A stretch of DNA of 64,000 nucleotides from Anabas testudineus (taxonomy: Eukaryota; Chordata; Actinopteri; Anabantiformes; Anabantidae), in NCBI RefSeq assembly GCF_900324465.2, contig NC_046618.1, forward strand, positions 17,605,063 to 17,669,062, given 5' to 3'. Shown here in pieces: positions 43,002 to 59,639 of this stretch (its first letter is position 1; each line of letters opens with the position of its first letter). Under the pieces are notes generated by a model. That model was given only the letters and a program-made list of their open reading frames with translations, ran no database searches and was not told the origin of the DNA. Made by a program: the position numbers and the translations under genes.

Positions 43002-45538
43002 TCACTGTGTGTAAACCTTAGTGATGTCATTGTATTTACCATCAGGAGCTTCATACTTAGGTTTCGGTGGTGTGTAGGCAGGACCTTCGCGAGTCAAGGG
43101 AAACAGAAGTGGGTCTGGCTTCAGTGCTGCCTTGTACAGTTCTTCAGACTCGAGCTTCAACTCCTCCAGTGCTTCCCTCTGTGCTTCCAGAGCAAGTTTA
43201 ACAGCCTGAACCTCAGCCACATGCTGCCCCTACAAAAACAGGTTAGCACATAAAATATGACCCACAAACTTCACATGATGAAAAACAGACATCAGAAGCT
43301 TCATTTTCCACAAAAGCTGTAGTAATGGAGGTGTGGTAAGTGGTGACCTGTTTGTATCGACTCCACTCCTTCAGCAAATGGGCTCTTCTCTCACTTTCCT
43401 CAAATGACAGCTTTGGTGTGGAGCGTTCCCTTTGTAGGAGAGTAACAAACACCAATTTTTATCACTTCTAAGCCAGCAAGGAAGTGATAAACATAAAGTC
43501 AGTCAATAAATAAACTTTGCTTAAAAGCATGCCTCTAAAATATATATTTGCATAATTATAATGAGAATTAGCTTTCTCATGCTGCTGAGCTGGGGGGCTC
43601 AGGGCTTAAAGACTCTTAAAACTACTTTGTTGAACAGCAATGGTTGTGATAGAGTTAAGATTTTTATTTTTAATCTGAGTTGTTTTAATAAATCATATTT
43701 AACGTATGAGTGTTTTGAACTTTAATGTGACTGTAATGAGTGTCTGGAAAATCTGATTGTCAGACTAAGCCTGGTTACAGAATTCAAATTTCCAGCTCTT
43801 GGTTGGCTGCTCATTACAATGTCGACTAAAGATTCAGTAGGCAAAAACATGACAAATCAGCTTGACTCCAATTCCAGACAGTGCTACAACTCAGAACCAA
43901 GAACATATTTCTCTGTTCATTTATCACTCAAATCTGGTATTATTGGTCAGCAACTAAACATCAAGAAACAAAAGATGTAGCTGGTGCTTTTCTATTCTTA
44001 TTGTCTTTGTGATAGAAACCCACATGCCACCACTACCATTGTTTACTGATATATTTCAATATATTTAATAGTTCTGCTCATCTGAAGTCTTTTTCCAAAG
44101 ATTCAATACTTCATCTGTTTTTATGTTTTTGTAGTATTTGTTGACAATAAGAAAAATATTGACAGCAGCCTTGTTCTTCATGTATGTGCCCACCCATCTA
44201 GCACTGCAGGTGGCTTGACTATGCCTAAAAACAAATCAGATCTTGTGAGAACACAGACAAAAAAAGAGTTGTACCTTGTTTCATCCAAACATTTGACTGA
44301 AGTGATGAAGTCCTCTATTGGAATAAGCTCAGGTGGGACCCTCTCCAGCTTCTTCAGTTTTTTCCTCAGTCGCTCTTTCGCCATCTGTTCCCTCCTTGGA
44401 TCCACTTTCTTTTTCTTTTTGGGCTCCGCTCTTATAAAAAACAAAGCCAAATTTTGTAAATGAAGAGATGCACCCTTCATGCCTAGTGTCTACTGTACCA
44501 GTCTGTGGAGGCAGTGCTATGATCTCGGGTTGGTGCAGTTGGTCAGGTCTAGGTTCAGCAAAGTTCTGTGCTAAAATAATGAGGTCAGCTGACTACTGAA
44601 TATACGGAATGATCAGGTTATTCCATCTATGGATTTTTACTTCCCTGATGGCATGGCCATATTCCAAGATGACAATGCCAGGATTTATTGGACTCTGATT
44701 TTGAAATAGTGGTTCAGGAAGCATGACATTGTTTTCACACATGGATTGGTCAAAACAGAGTCCAGACCTTAACCCAACTGAGAATCTTTGTGCAGCGGCC
44801 CGACTCTACCATCATCAATACAAGATCTTGGTGAAAAATGTATGCAACTCCGGATGGCAATAAATGTTGCGACATTGCAAAACCTCATTGAAACAATGCC
44901 ACAGCGAATATGTGCCGCAATCAAAGCTAGCTGAGAAAACTCACATTACTTCTAAATGACACATTTTTATATTGTAAATTACACATTTGTAGATTTCTGG
45001 ACCATTGGTCGAGTAAAAAAATAAAAGTAAAACAAAGATGTTAAGAGTCACTTTTAGTCAGTCACCAGATTGGTAGTTACAATCCAGGTATGGGGTGGAA
45101 ACACATGCCAAATTGTGTTAGTGGCATATATAACTTCTTTTAAGTTCACGATTAATTTTTTTTCATAGTATTTTTTCGACGTTCAGTTGTCAGCAGGATT
45201 TGTATTTGCATAATGCAGCCTGGATCCTACCTCAGTGGGGCAGATGTCTTCAGCGTCATCACTGGTGCAAGCCAAGGACTCGCTACAGCATGGCGATGTT
45301 CTCCCAACAGGAAGCTACAAACAACAAACACAATACGAATTTACAACACGACACCTGCAGGACCCGCGTTATTTCAGCAGCATTTCTCAACTAACTGTAT
45401 AACCTTATTTCAGCTATCTGCAGGTAGCTAGCACCTAGCTATCACACATAATTCACTTCATATTACAAAAACTTACCGCGACGGAACGGCCTGCTGGGAT
45501 AAAACCCTGCAGAAACAGCGCGATAAAGCTATAGACAT
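43002..45538 (-). CDS. mrpl40: mitochondrial ribosomal protein mL40 (203 aa)
   Basis: mL40 is a component of the mitochondrial large ribosomal subunit. Five exons, read from the right: 45477-45538, 45231-45314, 44275-44430, 43348-43429 and 43002-43229, all in phase. The N-terminus [20 protein letters not shown] is basic and lacks acidic residues, as a mitochondrial targeting peptide should. Then come [54 protein letters not shown] and [17 protein letters not shown], each with a clear counterpart in human MRPL40 (206 residues). The gene is tail-to-tail with the C22orf39 homologue, as in human. In human the 5' side shares a promoter with HIRA. Here the divergent neighbour is acaa2 or an unassigned short exon. 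An intron carries a Tc1 fragment. Confidence 0.95.
44640..44935 (+). mobile_element. Tc1-like transposase fragment in an mrpl40 intron
   Basis: The plus strand contains CAGAGTCCAGACCTTAACCC followed by AACTGAGAATCTTTG, which encodes the Tc1 hallmark Q-S-(P)-D-L-N-P-x-E-N-L. Farther on, ATCATCAATACAAGATCTTG and ACAATGCCACAGCGAAT match the C-terminal coding end of common fish Tc1-like elements (S-S-I-Q-D-L and T-M-P-Q-R). Upstream, CCAAGATGACAATGCCAGGA gives the Q-D-D-N-A-R motif. Stops interrupt the frame and both ends are missing. It lies antisense to mrpl40. Confidence 0.8.
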
Positions 45539-45717
45539 GTTGTCACTGTGTGTTGTATCACTTAAAATTCATAACCGGAGTAAAATAAAAACTGAAACGT
45601 TCACATATAGTCACACATCACAGCCTGTCTCCTTGCTTGACTGGCAGGGGAAGATGACGTTTTGAGCGAGAACGGCGCAGAAAGATGGCGTCACTTGATT
45701 ACCATTCGCACTTTCAG
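45539..45717. promoter_or_regulatory. divergent promoter of mrpl40 with an orphan ATG exon on the plus strand
   Basis: Only 146 bases separate the mrpl40 start codon (minus strand) from an ATG at 45685 (plus strand) set in AAAGATGGCG, a YY1-type promoter element. The plus frame reads MASLDYHSHFQ and reaches a consensus donor, CTTTCAG|GTACTT, at 45717. I do not recognise this peptide. If it is spliced to the acceptor ending at 45860, the frame stops at once (FQ-L-stop). It may therefore be a 5' UTR exon of acaa2 carrying a small upstream frame. It could also be a leftover first exon of another gene. Confidence 0.5.
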
Positions 45718-46025
45718 GTACTTTTTATGTGCTGAAAATTAAATAGCCGGGGTTAAATAGACGGTGCATCAAAAATAAAGCTAATAGCAACAACAATTTA
45801 CGACATACAAATATTTTCAGAGGTTTAATAATGGCTTAATATTGATTTGATGTGTTGCAGTTGTAGCGAATCTTACTTGACGTGCGAAAAGTTGGCGGCT
45901 GCTTTATTTGGGCGAAAGGTCGCCGCTGTGTCAGCCTTTATATTGAGCACGACCTGAACCAGATCCACAGCAACATCTCACACAAAACTTTGATCCTGAC
46001 GGTGGTGGATTGTTGAACCTGCGCC

Positions 46026-50652
<4,627 letters not shown>

Positions 50653-52153
50653 GATTTGTTGAAGCTGCCAGTACCAGAAGAATTTCTGTAGAAGAATGTC
50701 CTATACACACACACGCCATCCACTTGCATAAATTAAAATACAGTTGACATGTTAAAAAGAGATTTTTTTTTTCTTCTTTTATACCAACACATGAAAGGGC
50801 AAATGGTTTCTTAACACAAAAAACTGCTTTTTTGCCTGGTATATAAAAAACATGACTCATTTGTGTTGCTTACTCTTGTTAATTCTTACTGTTTATACAA
50901 CAATGTACAATGAATGTTTCAGTAGAGTGGTGCCTCAGAAGCTTTGTGTAGATGAGAAGCCAGCTCCTGATTATGATCTATAATTAATTTTACCAGAGAG
51001 CTGCAAGAGTCTGTTTGTCTGTTATACAGAGTTAGTTCCTTGGTAACATTAACCCATGTGCCATATTATTACTTCACAAAGTACAGTTGTTTTCAGTTAG
51101 AGTAAGGTTTAACTGTGAAATCTGATGATCACCTTAAAATATTCAGTGTCACTCCTCTATCTGGGATTACAATTGCCAGAAAATATGTCTGACATGGCTT
51201 CAATTAAAATGATTGTGTTGATTTCTGTGTCACAAAATCTCGATGTACTAAATTTTGAAAATAAAACAAGTTAAATTTTCACAAGCAACCTTCGACAGAA
51301 GCTTATTTGTTTTTTAACAGGCTTGCATGATGTCCACTTGTTTTATAGTTTAATGTCTTTATGGCTTAAGACCTTAAAAAGGTTTACTATATTGAATTAA
51401 TTACAGTGTATCAACAAATCACATTTACTGCTCTCTGTTTTTTTTTACTGTTGCCGCAGAAGATATTCATATTGTTTTATCTAGTAAAGTGGCCTTTGAT
51501 CTTAGATTACTGATTTACATGTGTTTGAAATGGGTTTATAAAAAAATTATTGCTGATTACTACTTTATGCTGGGCATTTGTGTACTAGAAATTTTTTACC
51601 ATTCTGTGTTTGGATAATATCAGCCCTTTTGTAGTTTTTATTATTTATATTATTTTATATTTTACCAATACAAAAAAGAGGAATATGAGTAAATAGATGT
51701 ATGTATGCACAATAAATACAGCAGCTACTAATTATACTATTTATAGTAAGTACAATATGAAAAAATAACATACATCATACGTGCTTCACATAATCATACT
51801 AACATTTGTTTTTTTATTTTGCAGTTATTACAATTATTATTGGATTGTTTGCAGTTTTTACGAGTGTTAAATAGTGCTAAATTCACAAATTATAGGAACA
51901 ATCGGCGGAAATAAACTGAAGACTGAAGCAACTATAATTAACTGTACACATCTTGGAGAATATTAGCTGTTAAAAACAAGTACCATTGTCATTATATTAT
52001 GACAATATATATAATATATTTAAGATTTTACGGTGAGAATAAAGGAGAACTCTACTTAGGACTACAAGGACCGTCGCACCCTCGAAATACGACGCAAGTG
52101 CGTCAACGTCATCGCGCAGCGTCCATATAGACGTAACATCCCCGGATGTCGGT
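50653..52153 (+). other. acaa2 3' UTR and spacer to rpl6
   Basis: An AATAAA at 51260-51265 is the likely acaa2 polyadenylation signal, 0.6 kb after the stop. From there to about 52040 the sequence is AT-rich with nothing recognised. From 52050 it becomes CpG-containing, marking the rpl6 promoter. Confidence 0.55.
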
Positions 52154-52170
52154 CTTTTTTCATAGCTAAG
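52154..52170 (+). promoter_or_regulatory. rpl6 TOP-type transcription start and short first exon
   Basis: CTTTTTTCATAGCTAAG is followed directly by a GTAAGA donor. A C followed by a pyrimidine run is the 5' terminal oligopyrimidine motif that puts ribosomal protein mRNAs under mTOR/LARP1 control. Non-coding first exons of this size are usual for these genes. The start base is inferred. Confidence 0.6.
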
Positions 52171-52907
52171 GTAAGAAAGCCTTGCCTTCCTTTTACTGTA
52201 GGAATAAGATCTGTTTTCATCTGTGTTACAGAATAAAAATCAGACTCTCCAAATGTCACGAGATGAATTAATATATTTAGACAATGTTGTAGACGCCGTC
52301 ATTACCATGATTAACCGTCATGTTACTGTAATAATGACCAGTTTGTGTGTCGGCAGACCTAGGCCTCCGGCTAGCCTTCGTGCAACTTGTAACGTTAGCT
52401 AGTTGGCTAATTGAAACGTGCTGTCATTCGCTGATCTACTGCGCTGTTGTCATATAATTTCGCTTTCATAGACTAATAAATGTTCCTTCCAAACACTAAA
52501 ACCGTCATTTTAGACAAAAACTGGGTAACCGGTAAAGCCACCGCGCACTGTACTGTGGTGCTAACTGCTACCCAGCGTTACTGGTCATGCCTCCTCTGCA
52601 TTGGCGATGACTCCATTAGCAACCAACCAAACGAATTTCATGATTTGTAATATTGTTTGTTATGTTTACATGGACTGGGATTACTGTTTACCTTAAGGTT
52701 CTAGTTATTGATATAGTACCATTTTCCAGTAGTTGAAATCAGGGCCAGGGTACTGTAGAGCAGTATAAAGTGTACTGTTCGGCAACGCTGGAATATTATT
52801 GTTTAAGGGTTATCCATAATAAATCAAATCGGTTAACATTGCATGGCAGAATTAGTACACATGACAGTGCTGCATTGGACGTACTAACCACTTTTGTAAT
52901 CTGCTAG

Positions 52908-55900
52908 ATGGCAGAGGGAGACAAGAAGTCTGCCAAGAAGAAGCACGGGAGCCGGAACCCGGTTCTGGCCCGGGGTATTGGCCGATACTCCCGTTCCGCT
53001 ATGTACGCCCGTAGGGCCATGTACAAGAGGAAGACCAAGACCACGGAGACCAAGGTAGGGGCAGATCGGGCACTCTACAAAATGACTGATTAAACAAGCT
53101 GTATGTATATTAAACTTGCTTTACTTCACAGATTGAGAAAAAGCTTAAGGTGAAACCCCAGGCCACCGTTGTGAAGGCTGTTGGAGGAGACAAGAATGGA
53201 GGCACTCGTGTTGTCAAGCTTCGCAAGATGGTGAGTGATACTAGTCCACTAGTCTTTCCCTTTAGATTGGACTTTGTTTTCTGGCAGCTGAAGCCTTGAT
53301 ACAAAGTAAAACACTATATACATACATACATAATATACAAGCTGCTTACATGTTCAGACAAATCAATAGTTGTCTGACTAAAACTGTAGGGAGTGTACAT
53401 TGTCCTCAGTACTTTAGCATTTCAGAGGATGCAAACTGAATGTCGTCAACATGATAATCACTACTTTAAAAACACAAATACTTAACACCCTGCATGAAAC
53501 ACTCGTTTTCTGGTCTAGAATACAGTGGGGTTGAATTTGGCTTGTATTAATTAAAATGACATGTCTCATCAGCTGAGACAGGTGCATGAAAATCAAAGTA
53601 TAAAATAAATATTTTTTTTTTTTTGTAGCCCCGCTACTACCCCACAGAGGATGTTCCTCGTAAACTGAAGAGCCATGGAAAGAAGCCCTTCAGCGAGCAC
53701 AAGAGGAAGCTGCGCAGCACCATTACCCCAGGAACTGTCCTCATTCTGCTGACTGGTCGCCACCGTGGAAAGGTGAGACCATTTGTAGGCCTTGTCTTCA
53801 TAACGGCGTGAATGAGCTCAGGAAAGTGTCTGCAGGATGTAATGCCATAGGTGGTGCACTAGTTTGTCTGGGTTTAAGAGCAGAAATGTGCGTTAATTGG
53901 ACTAAAACTGTTTACCGTCTAACAGTTGTGCACTAAACCTTTTAGACCCTAAGGTCAAATCATATACAAGAATTGGCCATTGTAATTTGTGAAGGTACAT
54001 TCTGATCCAGATATAAACCCATTTCTCCATCAGTTCATTAAAACATTTAGGGTATCTATTTAGGCCTGTCAGTAATTACGTCATGAAACATTTTAAACAG
54101 GTGTCAGTGTTCTAGCATGGCTAGTTGTGAAATACATGTGTAAATTTATGATCAAAGTGAAAAACCTAAATGTCTATAGTCGGAGCTTGACATGATCCAA
54201 GTAGAGTGGTGCGGAATGTAAATTTTATGACTATAAAATCAAATTAATATTAGTCACCCTAATTTATTTCTCATGATAGCCTGTTGTAGTAGATGGATAC
54301 TCATTGCATCAATTCTGATTTACAACTGGTAGTTAAACTGGAGTAATCACAAATTTTCAAAAATAAAGTGGACAGTACAGGGATGGTGTTTGAGAATACT
54401 TAGAAAAATTAGCATTGCAGTAAGAGGAGTCTTTTATGGTTAGTAAAGTTGGATTTGGAGAAATCTAAACTAGTGGTTGACCAATTAATCAGGCAGATAT
54501 TTTACTTTTTCCTAATTATTTGGCAGATTGATTTAATAATTCACATTTCATTTGAACATACCAGTAAAAATGACGAATGCATGCACTATTACCATGATGC
54601 ATTTTATTAACACCTGGAGAGCGCTAAGATTGGTGATCTCAAAATACACAGCCGGCAGGAAAACATAGAGAGACGCATGACATTTACAGAGGCTTCCTGA
54701 CTCCTGCAAATTATTTAGACTTTTCTTAATAGCCATTTCCTCTTTTTTACTAGGTTAGTTCCAGGGCTTTATTAGATTTAATTGCAGTGTGACTGAAAAC
54801 ATGGTAATGTTGATTAGCTAGCTAAAGGCTAAAGCTAACAAAGGCCAACATTAATATCTAGTGTTAAGTTGAAACTATTAAAACGTATTGAATATAACTG
54901 CCGTACAAAGCGATCATAACGAGCATTTGTTAAAATAATTCAAATAATTTCATAATCCATTAAATCCAGATCAGATCTATGTATCTTTGTTCATCAGTTT
55001 GCTGCAGTAACACATTGTGGGTTTATAAAGCGTTCTAGACGCATCACTGTAATCACACACCCCCAGTACCACAGACATTGTCACTCCCACCCACTCTCAA
55101 ACACTACATGGGCAAGTTATGGAAGCGAGAGTGTGCCCACACATACTTTGAGCAGTGACTGACCTAAATAATGTTTTAACTGAGACTGATGGGCAGAGAC
55201 TCCCCTTGATTAAAATCAGGAATACCTTTTGTAGTTGAGTAGATGGATTTTTGTTTTATTTTCCCCCTCTGTCTAAATGACTTGGCATGGAAGTGGGCTG
55301 CAGCTATTAAATTGTCTTATTTAAATGGCACACTATAAGTTACCTATTCTGAGCTCCACACTTGAGTTAAATAAAAATGTGTTGATGTGGTAATTGGGAG
55401 CTTTTTAGTACAAAAACACTCCGAAGATAGTATCTTTGTAACAGTGATGTGTTTTGTTTTTTAGCGTGTGGTGTTCCTGAAGCAGCTCTCAAGTGGTCTC
55501 CTGCTTGTCACCGGTAAGGATGTTGTTGTGGAAAGGCTTCTGGTTACTTGACATCTTTGTCCACTTCAGTAGCATCCATAATTCAAAATGGTAGAAACAA
55601 GCAAAGTGTTGGAGATGCTCCTCTTGTTAAACTTGTTTGTCTCCTCTTTTTTTTCCTGTTTGCACACTTTTAGGCCCTCTTGCCTTGAACAGAGTTCCCT
55701 TGCGCAGGGCTCACCAGAAGTTTGTCATTGCCACCAACACCAAGGTGGACATCTCTGGTGTCAAGATCCCCAAAACTCTGAACGACGCCTACTTCAAGAA
55801 GAAGAAGCTGAGGAGGCCCCGTCACCAGGAGGGAGAGATCTTTGATACAGAAAAGGAGGTGAGCTAACTTGGATATTGTCTCAAATTGTACTGTGCATAA

Positions 55901-56109
55901 CATAAAACCTGAATTTGACACCCGACCCTGGTTTTCTTCTGCTTCTCCCTCTGCAGAAGTACCAGCTGACAGAGCAGAGGAAGGAGGACCAGAAGGCTGT
56001 TGACTCACAGCTCCTGCCCCTCATCAAGAAAGTACCTCAGCTGAAGGGGTACCTGCGCTCTTCCTTCTGCCTGTCTAGTGGGGTTTTCCCTCACAAACTG
56101 GTTTTCTAA
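52908..56109 (+). CDS. rpl6: 60S ribosomal protein L6 / eL6 (258 aa)
   Basis: eL6 is a structural protein of the cytosolic large subunit. Six coding exons: 52908-53054, 53132-53230, 53629-53772, 55465-55513, 55674-55858 and 55957-56109 (777 nt in phase). The start ATG is the first three bases after a splice acceptor. Conserved runs include [80 protein letters not shown] and [20 protein letters not shown]. The protein is shorter than human RPL6 (288) because the lysine-rich N-terminal extension is reduced to [20 protein letters not shown] follows at 56119-56124. The 1.7-kb intron 53773-55464 holds one copy of a direct repeat whose partner lies just past the gene. Confidence 0.97.
54096..54557 (+). 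repeat. direct repeat, copy 1 (inside an rpl6 intron)
   Basis: This 460-bp stretch matches 56334-56893 over its whole length, in the same orientation, with scattered substitutions and small gaps. Shared blocks include AAATTTATGATCAAAGTGAA, AATCAAATTAATATTAG and GAAATCTAAACTAGTGGTTG. It belongs to no family I recognise. It may be an old interspersed repeat or a local duplication. Confidence 0.85.
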
Positions 56110-56118
56110 ATGTGTTGT

Positions 56119-56124
56119 AATAAA
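56119..56124 (+). terminator. polyadenylation signal of rpl6
   Basis: AATAAA stands 10 bases after the stop codon, giving the very short 3' UTR typical of ribosomal protein genes. Confidence 0.8.
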
Positions 56125-56333
56125 GAGTACCACCGTCTCACGCCATCTTTTTGTGTGGTTTGTATCCATCTTATAAATGCATAGATTGGGCATTTTATAG
56201 TTAAGTCATTGTCTTGCAGCCATCTGAGCAACATAGATTTAAATTCAGTGTTTCCACAACTTGGAAAATAAAAACAATTGTAGTGATTTATACCGTCAGG
56301 TTGTACGGAAGTCATAATATCATTAGTGGATGT

Positions 56334-56893
56334 AACAGGTGTCAGTATTCCAGTATGGCTAGTTGTGAAATGTGTAAATTTATGATCAAAGTGAAAAACC
56401 TAAATGTCTACAGTCGGAGCTTGACGTGATCAAAGTGGACGGGTGGGGAATGTAAAATCAGTACATCATAACTATAAAATCAAATTAATATTAGCCACCC
56501 TAATTTATTTCTAATGACAGCCTGTTTTAGTAGATGGCTACTCATTGCATTATTCTTATTTACAACTGTAAGTTAAACTGGAGTCACAAATTTTCAAAAA
56601 TAAAGTAGACTGGCGTGAAGGTTAACTACAGGGATAGTATTTCAGAATACCTAAAGAATTAGCATTGCAGTTAACATAGATTTTGTTTGCCTTGTTCCTC
56701 ACTTGTAAGTTGCTTTGGATAAAAGCGTCTGCTAAATGACTAAATATAAATGTAAGAAGAGTCCTTTATGGTTGGTAAAGTTGGATTTGGAGAAATCTAA
56801 ACTAGTGGTTGACCAATTAATCAGGCAGATCTTTGACTTTTTCTAATGAACAGTTAGATTATTGATTTAATAATTCACATTTCATGTGCACAG
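56334..56893 (+). repeat. direct repeat, copy 2 (downstream of rpl6)
   Basis: Partner of 54096-54557, about 2.2 kb away. It is longer mainly because of an inserted SINE tail at about 56671-56752, absent from copy 1, placed between the shared GCATTGCAG and TAAGARGAGTC. The insertion therefore postdates the split of the two copies. Confidence 0.85.
56671..56752 (+). mobile_element. SINE/L2-type 3' tail insertion
   Basis: TTGTAAGTTGCTTTGGATAA and AAGCGTCTGCTAAATGAC are the common teleost retroposon 3' tail, ending in AAATATAAATG. Only about 80 bases are present, so it is strongly 5'-truncated. Comparison with repeat copy 1 defines both edges. No clear target duplication is seen. Confidence 0.75.
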
Positions 56894-57494
56894 ATGTCTA
56901 TGGAAATATTTATCAAAGGAACTATCAAGGTCAGTGTGCCTCTGAGAAATCACGAGGCTGCCAGCATGATGCAGTGATTCCGTTCACACTGGGCATATCA
57001 AGAAATCTTTGTGAAGATGTTCAAAAACACCATTATGTGCCTTAATAGAAAGGTTGATTATTGTGCATATGATAAAATTGACAATTCCAACTTTATTTCA
57101 TGTCATTGAGGCTTACATAAATACTGTAATTTGTTTTCTAAATACCAGAAAGTCACCTTTACATTTCAAATCCTAATCAACCTGGTCATATGGGATAACA
57201 TCCTGGTTCTATTAGAATACAATAGTGCAATGAAAGGACCACACCAGGAATTGGACCCAGACAGCTTAACAGCTATGCTTTAATTAAAAAAATGACATGT
57301 CTAACATAACGACAAAAATAAATACAAGTGTTTCATCTCTTTAACATGGCCACGTTTTTTTTTCCTCAAAAACAGAACAAAGTAGAAAGCAGCGCAGAAA
57401 AAGGCAGCGGCCCCTTGCCAAGGAATGATACGTGCCTTTGTCGAATCAGTCAGTTTTGTATTTATGGTCATCTGGGGTGAGAAAATGCATTTCC
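56894..57494. other. spacer and dynll1 3' UTR
   Basis: The right part is the dynll1 3' UTR (minus strand). A minus-strand ATTAAA at about 57282-57287 is a candidate polyadenylation signal. Nothing else was recognised. Confidence 0.45.
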
Positions 57495-58765
<1,271 letters not shown>

Positions 58766-59469
58766 TCACTGGCACACACACAATACAATGGACTCATCGG
58801 CGACTGCCTTAAACGACACTGTACGAAAAGCGCAAACTGCTTCGATGCTTTTCGCAGCCAATAAAAGGAAAAATGGCTAGTTAGTGACGAAGTAATCATT
58901 ACATAACCGACACACAATATCCAGCTAGTCTTTTCTACAAGTGTTGCATAACAACTTCCATCAGCGGCGAAGCTCCCTGGATGCGCGCTCGCCGTAGTTT
59001 CTATGGATACGCTGGACATTTGAGATTATCGTCTGAAATTTGTTTCAGAGGTTTCAACGAAAATACAATAAAATACAATAAAATACGAGGCTGCGAAATC
59101 AGCAGTGCTGTATTAGTGTGGCGTTAGGAAAAAAGAGCGAAACGGCATATTTGCTTCAAAGAGCATGATACCAACATAAACACGCTACTGTCATAATGAT
59201 AGAACATCTGGTATAAATAGGACTTCAGCTACACTATCTAAAATACTGTGTCAAAGGGAGAAGAGGTTGCAAGCAACACATCGCCACATGCACATTCAGC
59301 GACGATGAGCTGTTGATTAGCTAACGTTAACGCTAACTAGCTGCCCATTCATCCCGCAATAAGGGGGAAAAAATCGTTTAACAAATGTTGCCGTTTGGAT
59401 GACACTCAAAACAAAACAAAACAAATGACACATCCTATACATTTCTGCATGCGAGATTGTTAAATTTAC

Positions 59470-59550
59470 CTTCTAGTTTCCTGTACACTGTTTTTCTAAT
59501 TTAAAGAGACGACAGCTCCTGTAGTGACAACTCCCGCGAACTGGTGGACA
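59470..59550 (-). other. non-coding first exon of dynll1
   Basis: On the minus strand, GAAACTAGAAG|GTAAATTT is a good donor at 59469-59470. The exon would extend right to a start near 59530-59560, below the CCAAT boxes. Its splicing to an acceptor shortly before the start codon is inferred, and its right end is approximate. Confidence 0.5.
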
Positions 59551-59603
59551 CAAAAGTAATGTGGGTGTGTAGCAGTAGGAGACTGCTGCCCAGACATGTG
59601 CCC

Positions 59604-59639
59604 ATTGGCTGGTGTTAGTGCACAGCCTGCTGCCATTGG
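59604..59639 (-). promoter_or_regulatory. paired CCAAT boxes of the dynll1 promoter
   Basis: ATTGG occurs at 59604-59608 and 59635-59639 on the plus strand, so both read CCAAT in the direction of dynll1, 31 bases apart, each as GCCAATGG/GGCCAATGG-like context. This is a typical double NF-Y arrangement just upstream of the inferred start. Confidence 0.55.

Noticed and set aside
53232-55464. snoRNA genes in rpl6 introns
   Set aside because: Isolated C-like (ATGATAA) and D-like (CTGA) motifs occur, but not at snoRNA spacing with a terminal stem. H/ACA boxes could not be arranged convincingly.
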